A stretch of DNA of 64,000 nt from JAFAGX01 sp035624215 (GTDB lineage: Bacteria; Acidobacteriota; Terriglobia; Terriglobales; Acidobacteriaceae): NCBI GenBank assembly GCA_035624215.1, contig DASPRY010000003.1:1-64000 (forward strand). The letters run 5' to 3'. The position numbers and the translations under genes were made by a program. The notes beneath the pieces are model-generated. The model was given only the letters and a program-made list of their open reading frames with translations. It made no database searches and was not told the DNA's origin. Of the stretch, positions 34,808 through 44,315 are shown one piece after another. Position 1 is the stretch's first letter. Each line of letters starts with the position of its first letter.

Positions 34808-35053
34808 ATGGCAGCCGTTGACGATAAGGTAAAGCAAATTATTGTGGAGCAGTTAGGCGTGGATGAGGGCGAAGTGACGCAGAATGCCTCGTTCGTGGAC
34901 GATCTGGGTGCGGATTCGTTGGACACAGTGGAACTGGTGATGGCCTTTGAAGAGGCCTTTGAGATCGAGATTCCCGATGAGGACGCGGAGAAAATCCGCA
35001 CCGTGCAGGATGCGGTGGATTACATCACCAAGCACGCGAAAGGCGGGAAGTAG
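34808..35053 (+). CDS. acpP: Acyl carrier protein (second of a tandem pair)
   Basis: This 81-aa ACP has GADSLDTVELVMAFEEAF with Ser37, an exact match to the usual AcpP site, and starts with DDKVKQIIVEQLGVDE. AAGGAG lies before the ATG. fabF starts directly at the stop codon. AcpP carries growing fatty acyl chains on a 4'-phosphopantetheine added by AcpS (encoded at 43883-44260). It is the more typical housekeeping ACP of the pair. Confidence 0.95.
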   Translation: MAAVDDKVKQIIVEQLGVDEGEVTQNASFVDDLGADSLDTVELVMAFEEAFEIEIPDEDAEKIRTVQDAVDYITKHAKGGK

Positions 35054-36298
35054 TTGGCGCGACGGGTGGTGGTTACCGGGATCGGCCTGATCTGCGGAGT
35101 GGGGAATACCACCGAAGAAGTCTGGCAGAATCTTCTGGCCGGCAGGTCAGGTATCTGTCGCATCACGCAATTCGATGCCTCGCAGTTTGCCTGTCAGATT
35201 GCGGCGGAAGTTAAGAATTTTGACCCGCTGCAGTTCATCGACAAAAAAGAAATCAAGAAAATGGGGCGTTTCATCCACCTGGCGATCGCGGCGGCGGATG
35301 AAGCAGTGAAATCCTCTGGCCTAAAAGTTAGCCCTGAAAACGCCACTCGGGTCGGGGTGCACATTGGATCGGGAATCGGTGGGTTCGATGTGATTGAGCG
35401 CGAACACAAGAACCTGCTGAATGGCGGCCCACGCCGAATCTCTCCATTCTTCATTCCTGCCTCCATCGTGAATCTGGCGGCCGGGCACGTAAGCATACGT
35501 TTCGGCGCAAAAGGACCGAATGAGGCGGCGTGCACGGCCTGTACGTCGAGTGCGCATTCGATTGGGGATGCTTATAAGATCATCGTACGCGGCGACGCTG
35601 ACGCGATGATCGCGGGTGGATCGGAGGCAGCCGTTACTCCCATGTCGGTAGGCGGATTCAGCGCCATGCGGGCGCTTTCGACTCGCAATGACGCGCCGGA
35701 GAAGTCCAGCCGGCCGTGGGACTCGGCGCGGGATGGATTTGTGATTGGTGAGGGGGCGGGAATCCTGGTGCTGGAGGAACTGGAACTGGCGCGCCGCCGC
35801 GGAGCCAGGATTTTAGCTGAAATTGTGGGTTACGGTATGAGCGGCGACGCCTACCACATCACCCAGCCTGCGGAAAACGGCGATGGCGCGTATCGGGTGA
35901 TGCAGAACACTCTGAACGATGCGCGAGTTCAACCGCAGCAGGTTGACTACATCAACGCGCACGGCACTTCGACTGACATCGGCGACAAGCTGGAAACTGT
36001 TGCCATCAAGCGGGCATTCGGCGAGCACGCTTACAAAGTGCCGGTGAGTTCGACCAAGTCGATGACCGGACATCTGCTGGGTGGCGCCGGCGGTCTGGAG
36101 GCGGGGATCACGATTCTTGCTCTGCGCGACCAGGTCTTGCCGCCTACGATCAACCTGGAAAACCCCGATCCGGAATGCGATTTGGACTACGTACCCAACC
36201 ACTCCCGCAAAGCCAACCTCGAGTACGCCATGTCGAATTCCTTTGGATTTGGGGGCACAAACGGGGCTTTGCTGTTTCGGCGCTGGAGCGAATCCTAG
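35054..36298 (+). CDS. fabF: Beta-ketoacyl-ACP synthase II
   Basis: This 414-aa condensing enzyme extends fatty acyl-ACP with malonyl-ACP. The active-site Cys lies in EAACTACTSSAHSIG, the two His residues in NAHGTSTDIGD and in KSMTGHLLGGAG, and FGFGGTNG is near the C-terminus. The start is TTG immediately after the stop of the second ACP gene (no gap), so translation is probably coupled. The gene set ACP-ACP-fabF is compact; fabD, fabG and fabH are not in the window. Confidence 0.95.
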   Translation: MARRVVVTGIGLICGVGNTTEEVWQNLLAGRSGICRITQFDASQFACQIAAEVKNFDPLQFIDKKEIKKMGRFIHLAIAAADEAVKSSGLKVSPENATRVGVHIGSGIGGFDVIEREHKNLLNGGPRRISPFFIPASIVNLAAGHVSIRFGAKGPNEAACTACTSSAHSIGDAYKIIVRGDADAMIAGGSEAAVTPMSVGGFSAMRALSTRNDAPEKSSRPWDSARDGFVIGEGAGILVLEELELARRRGARILAEIVGYGMSGDAYHITQPAENGDGAYRVMQNTLNDARVQPQQVDYINAHGTSTDIGDKLETVAIKRAFGEHAYKVPVSSTKSMTGHLLGGAGGLEAGITILALRDQVLPPTINLENPDPECDLDYVPNHSRKANLEYAMSNSFGFGGTNGALLFRRWSES

Positions 36299-36463
36299 AA
36301 GTTATTCTTCCCCAAGACGATGGGACATTCCGGGCCGCGCACGTCATTCCTTTGGTCATGCCCCCTTCCGGGCTGGGTAATGGGACCTTGGTACTGGGGA
36401 CTTGTCCTTTTTCGCTTTTGCCACGCTTTGAAACCCGCGCCAGAATAGGGTTTGAGGCCGCAC

Positions 36464-37186
36464 ATGCTTATGGAAAGAAGTCTGGCAACCACGGTGGTGC
36501 CGCTTCCTCTGACCCGCAAAGCCTCCGCCCGGGCGGCACTAATTGAACTTAAGGACCCCGTCAGAAGCGTGATTTCGGAATGCTTCCGGCAATTTGGCAT
36601 CGAGACGACCATTCTCGGCGCCGATGCTGCCGATCGGCTGAAACGGGAAAAATTCGAGGCCTGCGTATTAAAGCTGTCATCTCCCGCCGGACAAATTATG
36701 GAAGCGGCCCGTAATTCCCCCTCCAACAGCCGCATGATCATCTACGGGTTGGGAGGCAGCGCGCAAGACGCACTGCGCTTTTCCAAATACGGCGTCAACG
36801 CCATTTTCCGCGAGCCGCTGGAGCGCACCGCAGCCATAAAATTGGTGCGCGCTACGCAGATGCTGGTTTTACACGAAATGCGGCGTTATGTGCGTATTCC
36901 AGTGATTACGGAAACTAATGTGATTGTGATGAACGAGAATCGCCGCTTCAACGCTACCAGCATTGAAGTCAGTTCTGGCGGCATGTCGATGCGCAGTAAC
37001 GAGGATCTGAGCCCTGGCCAGACGGTGGAAATTTCCTTTGCGCTGCTGACCTTGCCCCGCGTCTGGGTGCGCGCTAGCGTGAGCTGGCGAAACCCAGTCG
37101 GCAAGGCCTTTGGCATTCGCTTCGATAGTGCCGATGCTCGCAGGCAGCGGGTCAAAGACTGGGTTGACGCTTATCTGGAGAATTGA
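36464..37186 (+). CDS. PilZ-domain protein with receiver-like N-terminus
   Basis: This 240-aa protein has an N-terminal half (about 20-115) that looks like a degenerate receiver or other alpha/beta domain (TTILGADAADRLKREKFEACVLKL, RMIIYGLGG). A C-terminal PilZ domain follows (RRYVRIPV and SIEVSSGGMSMRS, matching the RxxxR and (D/N)xSxxG c-di-GMP-binding motifs, with S in place of D). It may act as a c-di-GMP effector. The receiver-like half has no clear phospho-acceptor Asp. I use the ATG at 36464; the start is not fixed. It follows fabF by about 165 bases. Confidence 0.8.
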   Translation: MLMERSLATTVVPLPLTRKASARAALIELKDPVRSVISECFRQFGIETTILGADAADRLKREKFEACVLKLSSPAGQIMEAARNSPSNSRMIIYGLGGSAQDALRFSKYGVNAIFREPLERTAAIKLVRATQMLVLHEMRRYVRIPVITETNVIVMNENRRFNATSIEVSSGGMSMRSNEDLSPGQTVEISFALLTLPRVWVRASVSWRNPVGKAFGIRFDSADARRQRVKDWVDAYLEN

Positions 37187-37234
37187 CGGTCGAGCGCACC
37201 CCTGGCAAGTCTTATTTCCAAAAGATACGCGAGT

Positions 37235-39217
37235 TTAGCGATCCGCGGCTTGCGTCGTGACCAGCGGAAGTTCGATAAAACTTGCCTGACTCGGCATGTG
37301 ATAGATGCGCTGCACCGCTTTGCGATAATCCTCCGGCTTAGCCCAAAAGATGTTCGGCACAAAGGTCTGCGGATTGCGGTCATAAAGCGGGAACCAGCTC
37401 GACTGGATCTGGACCATGAGCCGATGGCCGGGCAGAAAGACATGATTTGAAGTTGGCAGGTTAAAGCGATAGAGCAGCGGCTTGTTGACAGGGATTGCAG
37501 CCGGTTTTTCCGGGCTTTCGCGATACCGGCCGCGAAAAATGTCAGCCGAAACCATGAGCTGATAGCCGCCTAGCAGGGGCTGGTCGGCTACCTCGTCGGG
37601 ATAAACGTCAATCAGCTTGACCACCCAATCGGAGTCGGTGCCGCTGGTCGAGGCCACGAGATTGGCGACCGGCTGGCCGCTGATCTTCAACGGTTCGCGC
37701 AAAACATCCGAGACAAAGGCCACGACATCGGGGCGGCCGGAGGCTTCGCGCTGATCGGTAACCAGCCAATGCCGCCAATTGTCGCCGGAATCGGCTTCGG
37801 TTACGTGAACCGGGCGTGAAATGAAAGGCACAGGTTTGGCCGGGTCTGAGATGTATTCGTCCCACTGAGTGTCATCGGGTTTTGGTGGACTGAAGCTCAG
37901 CTTCAAAGTGCTGGTCAGATAAACCGGCGTGGGCTGAACGGTACAACCGCGGGCGCAACCCGCCGGCCAGCCTGGCAGTTGCAGCCAGGTATTGGTTCCG
38001 GTTTCGAAGGCATAAACGGGAGGAATGCCGGCTTTCGGAACTCCGTCCTTCAGATATTGATCCAGAAACGGCTTCAGAATGTGCTCGCGAAAATACAGCG
38101 CAGTGTCGCTGTTGAATTTCAGAGGACCAAGGCTGCTGCCATCTCCGATTTCCTGAGCGTGGTGCCAAGGGCCAAGCACCAGGAAGACTTTGCTGTTATC
38201 TGTGTCCTTCGGCTTGATCGCCTTATACACGGCGATTGCACCATAGATGTCTTCCTGATCCCACAGACTGTGAACCAGCATGACGGGTACTTTGAGCGGC
38301 TGGTCCGCCAGCACGCGGTCTACGGCCTGGTCACGCCAGAAGTCGTCGTAGCTGGGATGCTCCAGCAGTTTTCGCCAGAAGCCTAACTGCTCAAGGCCAT
38401 AGCGGCGCCCAAGTTCACCGGCTGAAGCTGCCTCCATAAACATGTCGTAGTCGTCGAAGTGGCTGGTCCACCAGTGGATTTCATTCTTTCGCGACGCCTC
38501 CTGTTCGTAGATATATGGCATATTCTGCTGCCGGAAGGCGCCATTGTGGAACCAGTCATCGCCCATCCAGCCATCGACCATGGGATTCATCGGCACCGAG
38601 ACTTTCAATGCCGGATGAGGATTAACAAGCGCCATGAGCGGCAAGAATCCATCGTAGGAGATGCCGAGGATGCCGACTTTCCCGTTGCTCTCAGGAACGT
38701 TCTTCACCAGCCAGTCGATGGTGTCATAGGTGTCAGTGGCGTGGTCGACCGGAGTTGGATTGAGAGGTCCGTGCAGGGGACGAGTCATCACGTAATCGCC
38801 TTCGGAACCATATTTGCCGCGCACATCCTGGACCACACGGATGTAGCCGCCGCCCAGGATGACCTCGGTTGGGTTGTCATACCCCTGAAGGATTGGACCC
38901 AGATGTGAACTGTAGGCGTGACTGGTAAGCGCCTTGGCATCGTAAGGCGTGCGAGTCAGCAGTATGGGCGCACCTTTTGCCCGCCTCGGCACCAGGATGA
39001 CGGTGTACAGCTTCACCCCGTCACGCATGGGAATCATTGCCTCACGCCGGACGTAATCGAAGCTGTCGGTGACGGGCACAAATTTCGCGGGCATTTCGCT
39101 GGGTAGATCAGGCTTACCGGCTGCCCCGGTTTGCGCGTTTACTGAAGCGACTGACGAGAGGATTACCAACACGAGCAAAAGCAAGAGGAATGCGCGCCAG
39201 CAATGGATTGACTTCAT
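37235..39217 (-). CDS. Secreted CocE/NonD-family hydrolase
   Basis: This 660-aa protein has a signal peptide (residues 8-29) and an alpha/beta-hydrolase domain with the catalytic Ser in GILGISYDGFL (GxSYxG), then a jelly-roll C-terminal domain. The family includes X-Pro dipeptidyl peptidases, cocaine esterase and alpha-amino-acid ester hydrolases. Other landmarks are MIPMRDGVKLYT, TRTPYDAK and HALCHDA-like text late in the domain is not clear, so the His of the triad is left unassigned. AAGGAG precedes the ATG. It is probably periplasmic and divergent from lipA. Confidence 0.88.
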   Translation of the reverse strand: MKSIHCWRAFLLLLLVLVILSSVASVNAQTGAAGKPDLPSEMPAKFVPVTDSFDYVRREAMIPMRDGVKLYTVILVPRRAKGAPILLTRTPYDAKALTSHAYSSHLGPILQGYDNPTEVILGGGYIRVVQDVRGKYGSEGDYVMTRPLHGPLNPTPVDHATDTYDTIDWLVKNVPESNGKVGILGISYDGFLPLMALVNPHPALKVSVPMNPMVDGWMGDDWFHNGAFRQQNMPYIYEQEASRKNEIHWWTSHFDDYDMFMEAASAGELGRRYGLEQLGFWRKLLEHPSYDDFWRDQAVDRVLADQPLKVPVMLVHSLWDQEDIYGAIAVYKAIKPKDTDNSKVFLVLGPWHHAQEIGDGSSLGPLKFNSDTALYFREHILKPFLDQYLKDGVPKAGIPPVYAFETGTNTWLQLPGWPAGCARGCTVQPTPVYLTSTLKLSFSPPKPDDTQWDEYISDPAKPVPFISRPVHVTEADSGDNWRHWLVTDQREASGRPDVVAFVSDVLREPLKISGQPVANLVASTSGTDSDWVVKLIDVYPDEVADQPLLGGYQLMVSADIFRGRYRESPEKPAAIPVNKPLLYRFNLPTSNHVFLPGHRLMVQIQSSWFPLYDRNPQTFVPNIFWAKPEDYRKAVQRIYHMPSQASFIELPLVTTQAADR

Positions 39218-39319
39218 AGGCTCCTTAGAGGCAAGTAGAGTTCAATGGAGAAACCAAGGATTATATTGGAAGGTGGCTTTCACCCGCCTGAACTTTGACG
39301 GTATAAAATCAAGAGGATC

Positions 39320-40222
39320 ATGGCGAGTTCTTCTCAACTTGTGCAGATCGAGCTTGGGCCTCCCTTGCGGCACCCCAAACCGAGTTGGCTCAAGGCCAAG
39401 GCACCGGCGGGTGAAAATTTCCATCACCTGAAACGGCTCGCCCGCGGCCTCGGACTGCATACAGTATGCGAATCTGCACAATGCCCCAACATTGGGGAGT
39501 GCTGGAACCACGGAACCGCTACGTTCATGCTGTTGGGGAATATATGTACCCGGCGCTGCGGTTTTTGTGCAGTGCCCAAGGGTAAGCCGTTGGCTATTGA
39601 CTGGGAGGAGCCCCGGCGCGTTGCGCAGGCGGTGGCCAGTTTAGGTATCAAGCATGCAGTCGTGACCAGCGTAAACCGGGATGATGATAATGTTGGCGGG
39701 GCGCAGATTTTTGCTGAAACCATCCACCAAATTCGCCACCTCTCACCCGGGTGCCGAGTCGAAGTCCTGATCCCTGATTTTCAAGGCATGGATGAGGCGC
39801 TACGGATCGTGCTCGATGCGCGCCCCGATGTGTTGAACCACAACACCGAGACTGTGCCCCGCCTCTATAGAGTGGTGCGGTCCGGCGCTCGTTACGAACG
39901 AACCTTGCGGCTGCTGGAGAGTGCAAAGCGGCTTTCGCAGGGGATGGTAACAAAATCCGGCGTGATGGTGGGCCTGGGGGAAACGATTACCGAGCTGATA
40001 GAAGTGTTTGCTGATCTTGGTTGCAGAGGAGTGGATATTCTTACGGTTGGCCAATACTTGCGCCCTTCTCGCGATCACCTTCCGATCGCGCGCTTTTACA
40101 CTCCCGAGGAATTTCAGTTTCTCAAAGAGGCAGCCTTGAAGTATGGTTTTAGCCACGTAGAGTCTGGGCCGCTGGTGCGCTCAAGCTATCACGCGCACGA
40201 GCAGGCTAAGGTAACTGCCTAG
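39320..40222 (+). CDS. lipA: Lipoyl synthase
   Basis: This 300-aa radical SAM enzyme inserts two sulfur atoms into octanoyl groups to make lipoyl cofactors. The auxiliary cluster motif is CESAQCPNIGEC, and the radical SAM motif is CTRRCGFC. TSVNRDDDNVGGAQ and RSSYHA at the C-terminus complete the family pattern. GAGG lies just before the ATG, and a possible -10 (TATAAA at 39302-39307) lies upstream. No lipB is next to it. Confidence 0.96.
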   Translation: MASSSQLVQIELGPPLRHPKPSWLKAKAPAGENFHHLKRLARGLGLHTVCESAQCPNIGECWNHGTATFMLLGNICTRRCGFCAVPKGKPLAIDWEEPRRVAQAVASLGIKHAVVTSVNRDDDNVGGAQIFAETIHQIRHLSPGCRVEVLIPDFQGMDEALRIVLDARPDVLNHNTETVPRLYRVVRSGARYERTLRLLESAKRLSQGMVTKSGVMVGLGETITELIEVFADLGCRGVDILTVGQYLRPSRDHLPIARFYTPEEFQFLKEAALKYGFSHVESGPLVRSSYHAHEQAKVTA

Positions 40223-40258
40223 GAAAACTGCCCTGGATTTCCTTCGGGGAATGGATCT

Positions 40259-41338
40259 TCAAAAGATTTTGAGTTTGATGGTCAGATATTTCTTCGGATT
40301 CTGGCGGATCGCCTTAATCAGCTCACGGGTCTCAACCAAAAGCTGGTCGGTATTGTTGTAAACCGATTCGTCCTGGATCAGCTTTCCAACCGTGCCTTGC
40401 CCGGAGTTAAGCCGATCAGTGAGTGCGGAGAGTTGGGTCACGGTGTGTTTGAGCTTGTCCGCGAATTCCTGATCGTGAGTCATCGTGCCTAGCGCTCCCT
40501 TGCCGGCATTGATGTCGTCGCTGAGCTTTTTCACGTTGGCAATAGTGTCGTTGGCATTGTTATAAAGCGTGGGGTCTTTCAGGAATTTGCCGGCGGTACC
40601 CTTTCCGGCATTTAACTCGTCGATGATCCCACTCAACTTCGCAATCACATCGTTGGCATTGTGATAGAGCTCATCGCTGACGATTGCCTTACCGATGCTG
40701 CCTTTCCCGCCGGCGACATCAGCGACCAGGCTCTGGAACTGGCCGACGGTGGAATTTAAGCGGTTATAAAGACTGGGATCGTACACCAACTTGCCAAAAG
40801 ATCCTTGACCACTTTCCACGAAGGCCAAAATGCGGTCCACACGTTTTTCCAGAGCATCCAGGTTTTGCAGCGTGCTCTGGCTGGCGCGCACGACGTCTTC
40901 AACCTGAGGAGTCTCGTGAGTTTGGAGGACGTCACCATCCTGTACTTCGGGGCCTCGTGCCTGGGAGCTATTGATATCCACATAGGTGGCGCCCAAAACT
41001 CCGGCGGTTTCCAGGCTGGTAACGGAATCTTTGCGCAGATTCTGGTGATATCTGGTGCTCACCTTCATGGTTACTTCGACGGGAGTCAGGCGATGAGCGG
41101 GGTCGAATACCACTTGCACCTTGCTGACACTGCCGATGTCCACACCCTGAAGCCGCACTACGGCGCCGGGCTGAAGGCCGGAGGCATTGTCAAAATAGGA
41201 TTTGACGCTAATTTTGTGGGTGAACATGCCGCCGGTGCTGGTCATGAGCAGTATCAGAATGGCCAGGATGATGCAGCCCGCCACGACCGTGAGCCCAACC
41301 TTCAGTTCAGACCACTTCAACTGCTTCTGGCTAGGCAC
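40259..41338 (-). CDS. MlaD/MCE-domain protein with repeated C-terminal segment
   Basis: This 359-aa protein has one N-terminal transmembrane helix (LTVVAGCIILAILILLM, about 15-32) and an MCE domain (ASGLQPGAVVRLQGVDIGSV, about 50-125) of lipid-transport systems. It then carries five similar segments of the form G(K/Q)GxxGKxxxDxxxYNxxN (for example GKGTAGKFLKDPTLYNNAND), each about 37-38 residues apart, which suggests a long helical tunnel or needle in the periplasm. The start is GTG with GGAGAG upstream. The usual partners MlaE/MlaF are not adjacent. Confidence 0.85.
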   Translation of the reverse strand: MPSQKQLKWSELKVGLTVVAGCIILAILILLMTSTGGMFTHKISVKSYFDNASGLQPGAVVRLQGVDIGSVSKVQVVFDPAHRLTPVEVTMKVSTRYHQNLRKDSVTSLETAGVLGATYVDINSSQARGPEVQDGDVLQTHETPQVEDVVRASQSTLQNLDALEKRVDRILAFVESGQGSFGKLVYDPSLYNRLNSTVGQFQSLVADVAGGKGSIGKAIVSDELYHNANDVIAKLSGIIDELNAGKGTAGKFLKDPTLYNNANDTIANVKKLSDDINAGKGALGTMTHDQEFADKLKHTVTQLSALTDRLNSGQGTVGKLIQDESVYNNTDQLLVETRELIKAIRQNPKKYLTIKLKIF

Positions 41339-41420
41339 CGGCTCTCCGCAATGTTATGACAAGCATCCGTGTTGAGGAATCCAATTTTGATCATAGCAGA
41401 GGGTCTGGCAGGTTTCGATG

Positions 41421-43826
41421 TCAGGGAAGGCTCGAACCAAATGATCGAGAAAATAAGATGGCGGCAAAATAGGCGGCTGCCCCACAGGCCAAAGTAGCGG
41501 TCAATCCGACCTGGACTGCGACGACCATAGCGAGGACCGAACCTAAAACGCTGGCACCCGCATTCAGCGCCCAGGCCCATTCCACTGCGCTTTCAGTGGC
41601 TGGATTGCCGTCATCCGGAAAGAGCCGGCGAGTTGGCAAGCCGACTAACGTACGTAGACCTGTGGGAAAGGGCATGCCCATCACGAAGCCAAGTGGTATC
41701 AGCAAAGCTGCACTGACCGCGAGTTTTGCGGCAAAGGGGAAACCCACAAGCGCTCGCAGCAGGTTGTGCAGTATTACTACGTGGATCAGCAGCCCACAGA
41801 CGATCAGAGTTAAGGGGATCCATGCGCGCCCGGTGTCCATCAGCCAAGTGCGTGAGAGCAAGCTTCCAGCGCCGCTGGAAAGCAAGAGAAGGAATACCAC
41901 TACCGTCAGGGCATAAGTTGGGTGCCCCAGAAACAAAACAAAGCGCTGGATAAAAGTGATTTCCACCAAAATATAACCGAGCCCAACCGCGACGAAATAT
42001 AGAAGCGAAGTTGCTGGTCCATGTCTGCGGCCACCGCGCCACACAAGGGGGATAATCAGGAACGCTAGAACCGCCAGCACAGAAATAACGAGCACCATCA
42101 GTAGAACTGCAACTCCCAGGTTTACTTTCCAGTCGATTGCAGTTTTCAATTCTTCGGAGTGCATGATCTGGCCAAGTTTCAATGTTAAGAAGAAGAAAGG
42201 CGCATCGTCATTCACGGGCGCAACATTGTAGGGATACTGCCGTGCAAAGGCGTAGGGATCGTTGCGGGCGATCAGCGAAGAAAACGGGTTGGAAAGCGGC
42301 TGCGAAGGCAGATAAAGAACAGCCAAGTTTGGATTGTTTTCCAGATGGGAGCGCACGGACTCCTCTTCTGCGGCGGTGAAGGGACTTTTTTTGGCGAGAA
42401 CGGCGACCGGGATGCCATCCTGGTTGAGTTCGCCGGCGGAAACAATGATGAAGTTCCGGGACGGATTGTTCACCCCCAGCTCATGCAGAGCTTCCATTGC
42501 GACTGAGACGACGCGCAGGGCTTCGCGTGGCTGCTGGAATTCCCAACGGGTGATGGCGATTAGCCCGTCAGGATTTAGATGATCGAAGTAGGAGCGAAAT
42601 GCCTCCACGGTATAGAGGCTATTCTCGCTTAAGGCAAATGCTCCTGCGGCGGTCGAGGCCCAGGTATCGACCAGAGTCATCTGCACGACGTCGAAGTTCT
42701 GGTTGCTGCTGCGAATGAAGGAGCGACCGTCGCTGATGTATATGTGTACGTCCGGGCGCTGGTAGAGATGATAGCTGTAGTCAGCATAGCGGCCGCGCAT
42801 GACGGAATTGACGATGATGGGATTGATCTCGATTCCGGTGACACTGGGGCTGCCATTGGCGACGGCGCGCAAGACGTCGACGCCGCCGCCCGGGCCGATG
42901 ATTGCGTAGGTTCCGTGTGGCCGAATTACATTGGCAAGGGCGGGCGGAGCGGCCATCAGATCGCTTTGCCACTCGCTGCCCTGCCACTGCCCGGGGTCAG
43001 CATTCATGATGTAGGTCGAGGCGTCTGCATCAATGACAATGGCTTTTGCGTCGCCCAGGCGATCGACTTCAATGCGTGAAATCGCGTTCCAGCGTGAAAA
43101 TTCGACCCAGGAGGGATCGCGAAATCGCCCTTTCGCATAAACCACGTCGATGAGTCTGCCGGAATGATTTGCGGCAACGATCAGCAGCAAAATGGCCGCC
43201 AAGACGAAGGCCAACTTTCGTATCGCGCGGCTCAAGGCCCACACCGCGGCCGCAGCGGCCGACATCAGAGCGGAAAACATTAGCGTGTTCGGACCACCGA
43301 GCAGATTGAGTAGGGGAACGACTGCCAGGCAGGCGACAGCTCCACCGACGAGATCGGCTCCGTAGAGTTTTGGAATGTGTTGCGCTTCGCGGGCAAATAT
43401 TGTCGAAAATTCCAATCCTGTAACGAAAAACGGTACTGCGGAAGCCAGGTACGTGGCGGACAGGTTCAGGAAATTTGCTCCCGAAAGCTCGAGCGAGACA
43501 GGAACGTGAAGGACAATCTCCAGAATGGACGGTATGACCAGCGCATTGGCGCAAGACAAAATGCTCAACAGGCTGCGAACTTCGAAACGTGCCAGCCAAT
43601 TCCTGGCCAGGTAGGCGAAGACGCCGCCGGAACCGAGGCCCAACAGAGCAATGGAGATCGCAAGAAAAGCGAAATGGTAGAACAGAACGACAGAAAAGAG
43701 ACGAGTGAGAGCCAATTCCAGCAGCAGGGCAGAAAAACTGCTGATTGCCATTCCGGCAATGAAGACCATGGGTCGTGTTCTTGAAGAGATATTCGTTAGC
43801 AATCCCGGAATGGCGTTCGTAGTCAC
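41421..43826 (-). CDS. Membrane-embedded spermidine-synthase-like protein
   Basis: This 801-aa protein has about eight N-terminal transmembrane helices, a soluble spermidine synthase-like Rossmann domain (AIIGPGGGVDVLRAV about 305-320, VTGIEINPIIV, DVHIYISDGRSF) and more transmembrane helices at the C-terminus. Such proteins are annotated as fused MFS/spermidine synthase or as aminopropyltransferase-like; whether they make polyamines is unknown. The start is GTG with AGGG upstream. It lies between mlaD and acpS on the same strand. Confidence 0.8.
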   Translation of the reverse strand: MTTNAIPGLLTNISSRTRPMVFIAGMAISSFSALLLELALTRLFSVVLFYHFAFLAISIALLGLGSGGVFAYLARNWLARFEVRSLLSILSCANALVIPSILEIVLHVPVSLELSGANFLNLSATYLASAVPFFVTGLEFSTIFAREAQHIPKLYGADLVGGAVACLAVVPLLNLLGGPNTLMFSALMSAAAAAVWALSRAIRKLAFVLAAILLLIVAANHSGRLIDVVYAKGRFRDPSWVEFSRWNAISRIEVDRLGDAKAIVIDADASTYIMNADPGQWQGSEWQSDLMAAPPALANVIRPHGTYAIIGPGGGVDVLRAVANGSPSVTGIEINPIIVNSVMRGRYADYSYHLYQRPDVHIYISDGRSFIRSSNQNFDVVQMTLVDTWASTAAGAFALSENSLYTVEAFRSYFDHLNPDGLIAITRWEFQQPREALRVVSVAMEALHELGVNNPSRNFIIVSAGELNQDGIPVAVLAKKSPFTAAEEESVRSHLENNPNLAVLYLPSQPLSNPFSSLIARNDPYAFARQYPYNVAPVNDDAPFFFLTLKLGQIMHSEELKTAIDWKVNLGVAVLLMVLVISVLAVLAFLIIPLVWRGGRRHGPATSLLYFVAVGLGYILVEITFIQRFVLFLGHPTYALTVVVFLLLLSSGAGSLLSRTWLMDTGRAWIPLTLIVCGLLIHVVILHNLLRALVGFPFAAKLAVSAALLIPLGFVMGMPFPTGLRTLVGLPTRRLFPDDGNPATESAVEWAWALNAGASVLGSVLAMVVAVQVGLTATLACGAAAYFAAILFSRSFGSSLP

Positions 43827-43882
43827 CTAGGTGCCCTGAGAAAAGCGACAGTCTAACAGAAGAATTTTGGCACTTAAGCCAG

Positions 43883-44260
43883 CTAATTTTCGAGAATGAC
43901 TTGGGCGATGGCCACTTGTTCAGTGTGGGAAATAGAAAGCGCGATATGCTTGGTGCCGAGCTTGTTGGCGAATTCTGCTGCCTTGCCGTGAAAGGTGATG
44001 GTGGGCCGGCCACCGGGCAAGCGTGAAATTTCCACATCTCGCCAGGTCACCCCGCAGTTCCAGCCCGTTCCAATGGCCTTCATGGCTGCTTCCTTTGCGG
44101 CGAAGCGCGCAGCGTAGCGCTCCAGGCGGTTAGCTTTACTTTCACAGTAGCGAATCTCTCCCTCGGTAAAGACCCGGTTGAGGAACCGATTGCCAAAGCG
44201 CTCGATGGAGGCGGCGATCCGTGGTACTTCAGCGATATCGATTCCACTGCCGACGATCAT
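43883..44260 (-). CDS. acpS: Holo-[acyl carrier protein] synthase
   Basis: This 125-aa enzyme transfers 4'-phosphopantetheine from CoA to Ser of ACP. MIVGSGIDIAEVPRI with the metal Asp, FLNRVFTEGEIRYCESK, YAARFAAKEAAMKAIGTGW and ISHTEQVAIAQVI are the class I AcpS signatures. ATG start. It would activate the two ACPs encoded at 34542-35053. Confidence 0.95.
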   Translation of the reverse strand: MIVGSGIDIAEVPRIAASIERFGNRFLNRVFTEGEIRYCESKANRLERYAARFAAKEAAMKAIGTGWNCGVTWRDVEISRLPGGRPTITFHGKAAEFANKLGTKHIALSISHTEQVAIAQVILEN

Positions 44261-44315
44261 TCCGCCAAGTTAGCACAACGAAGCGAGTCAAACGCCCGAT
44301 TATTTCGTCGCTGCT

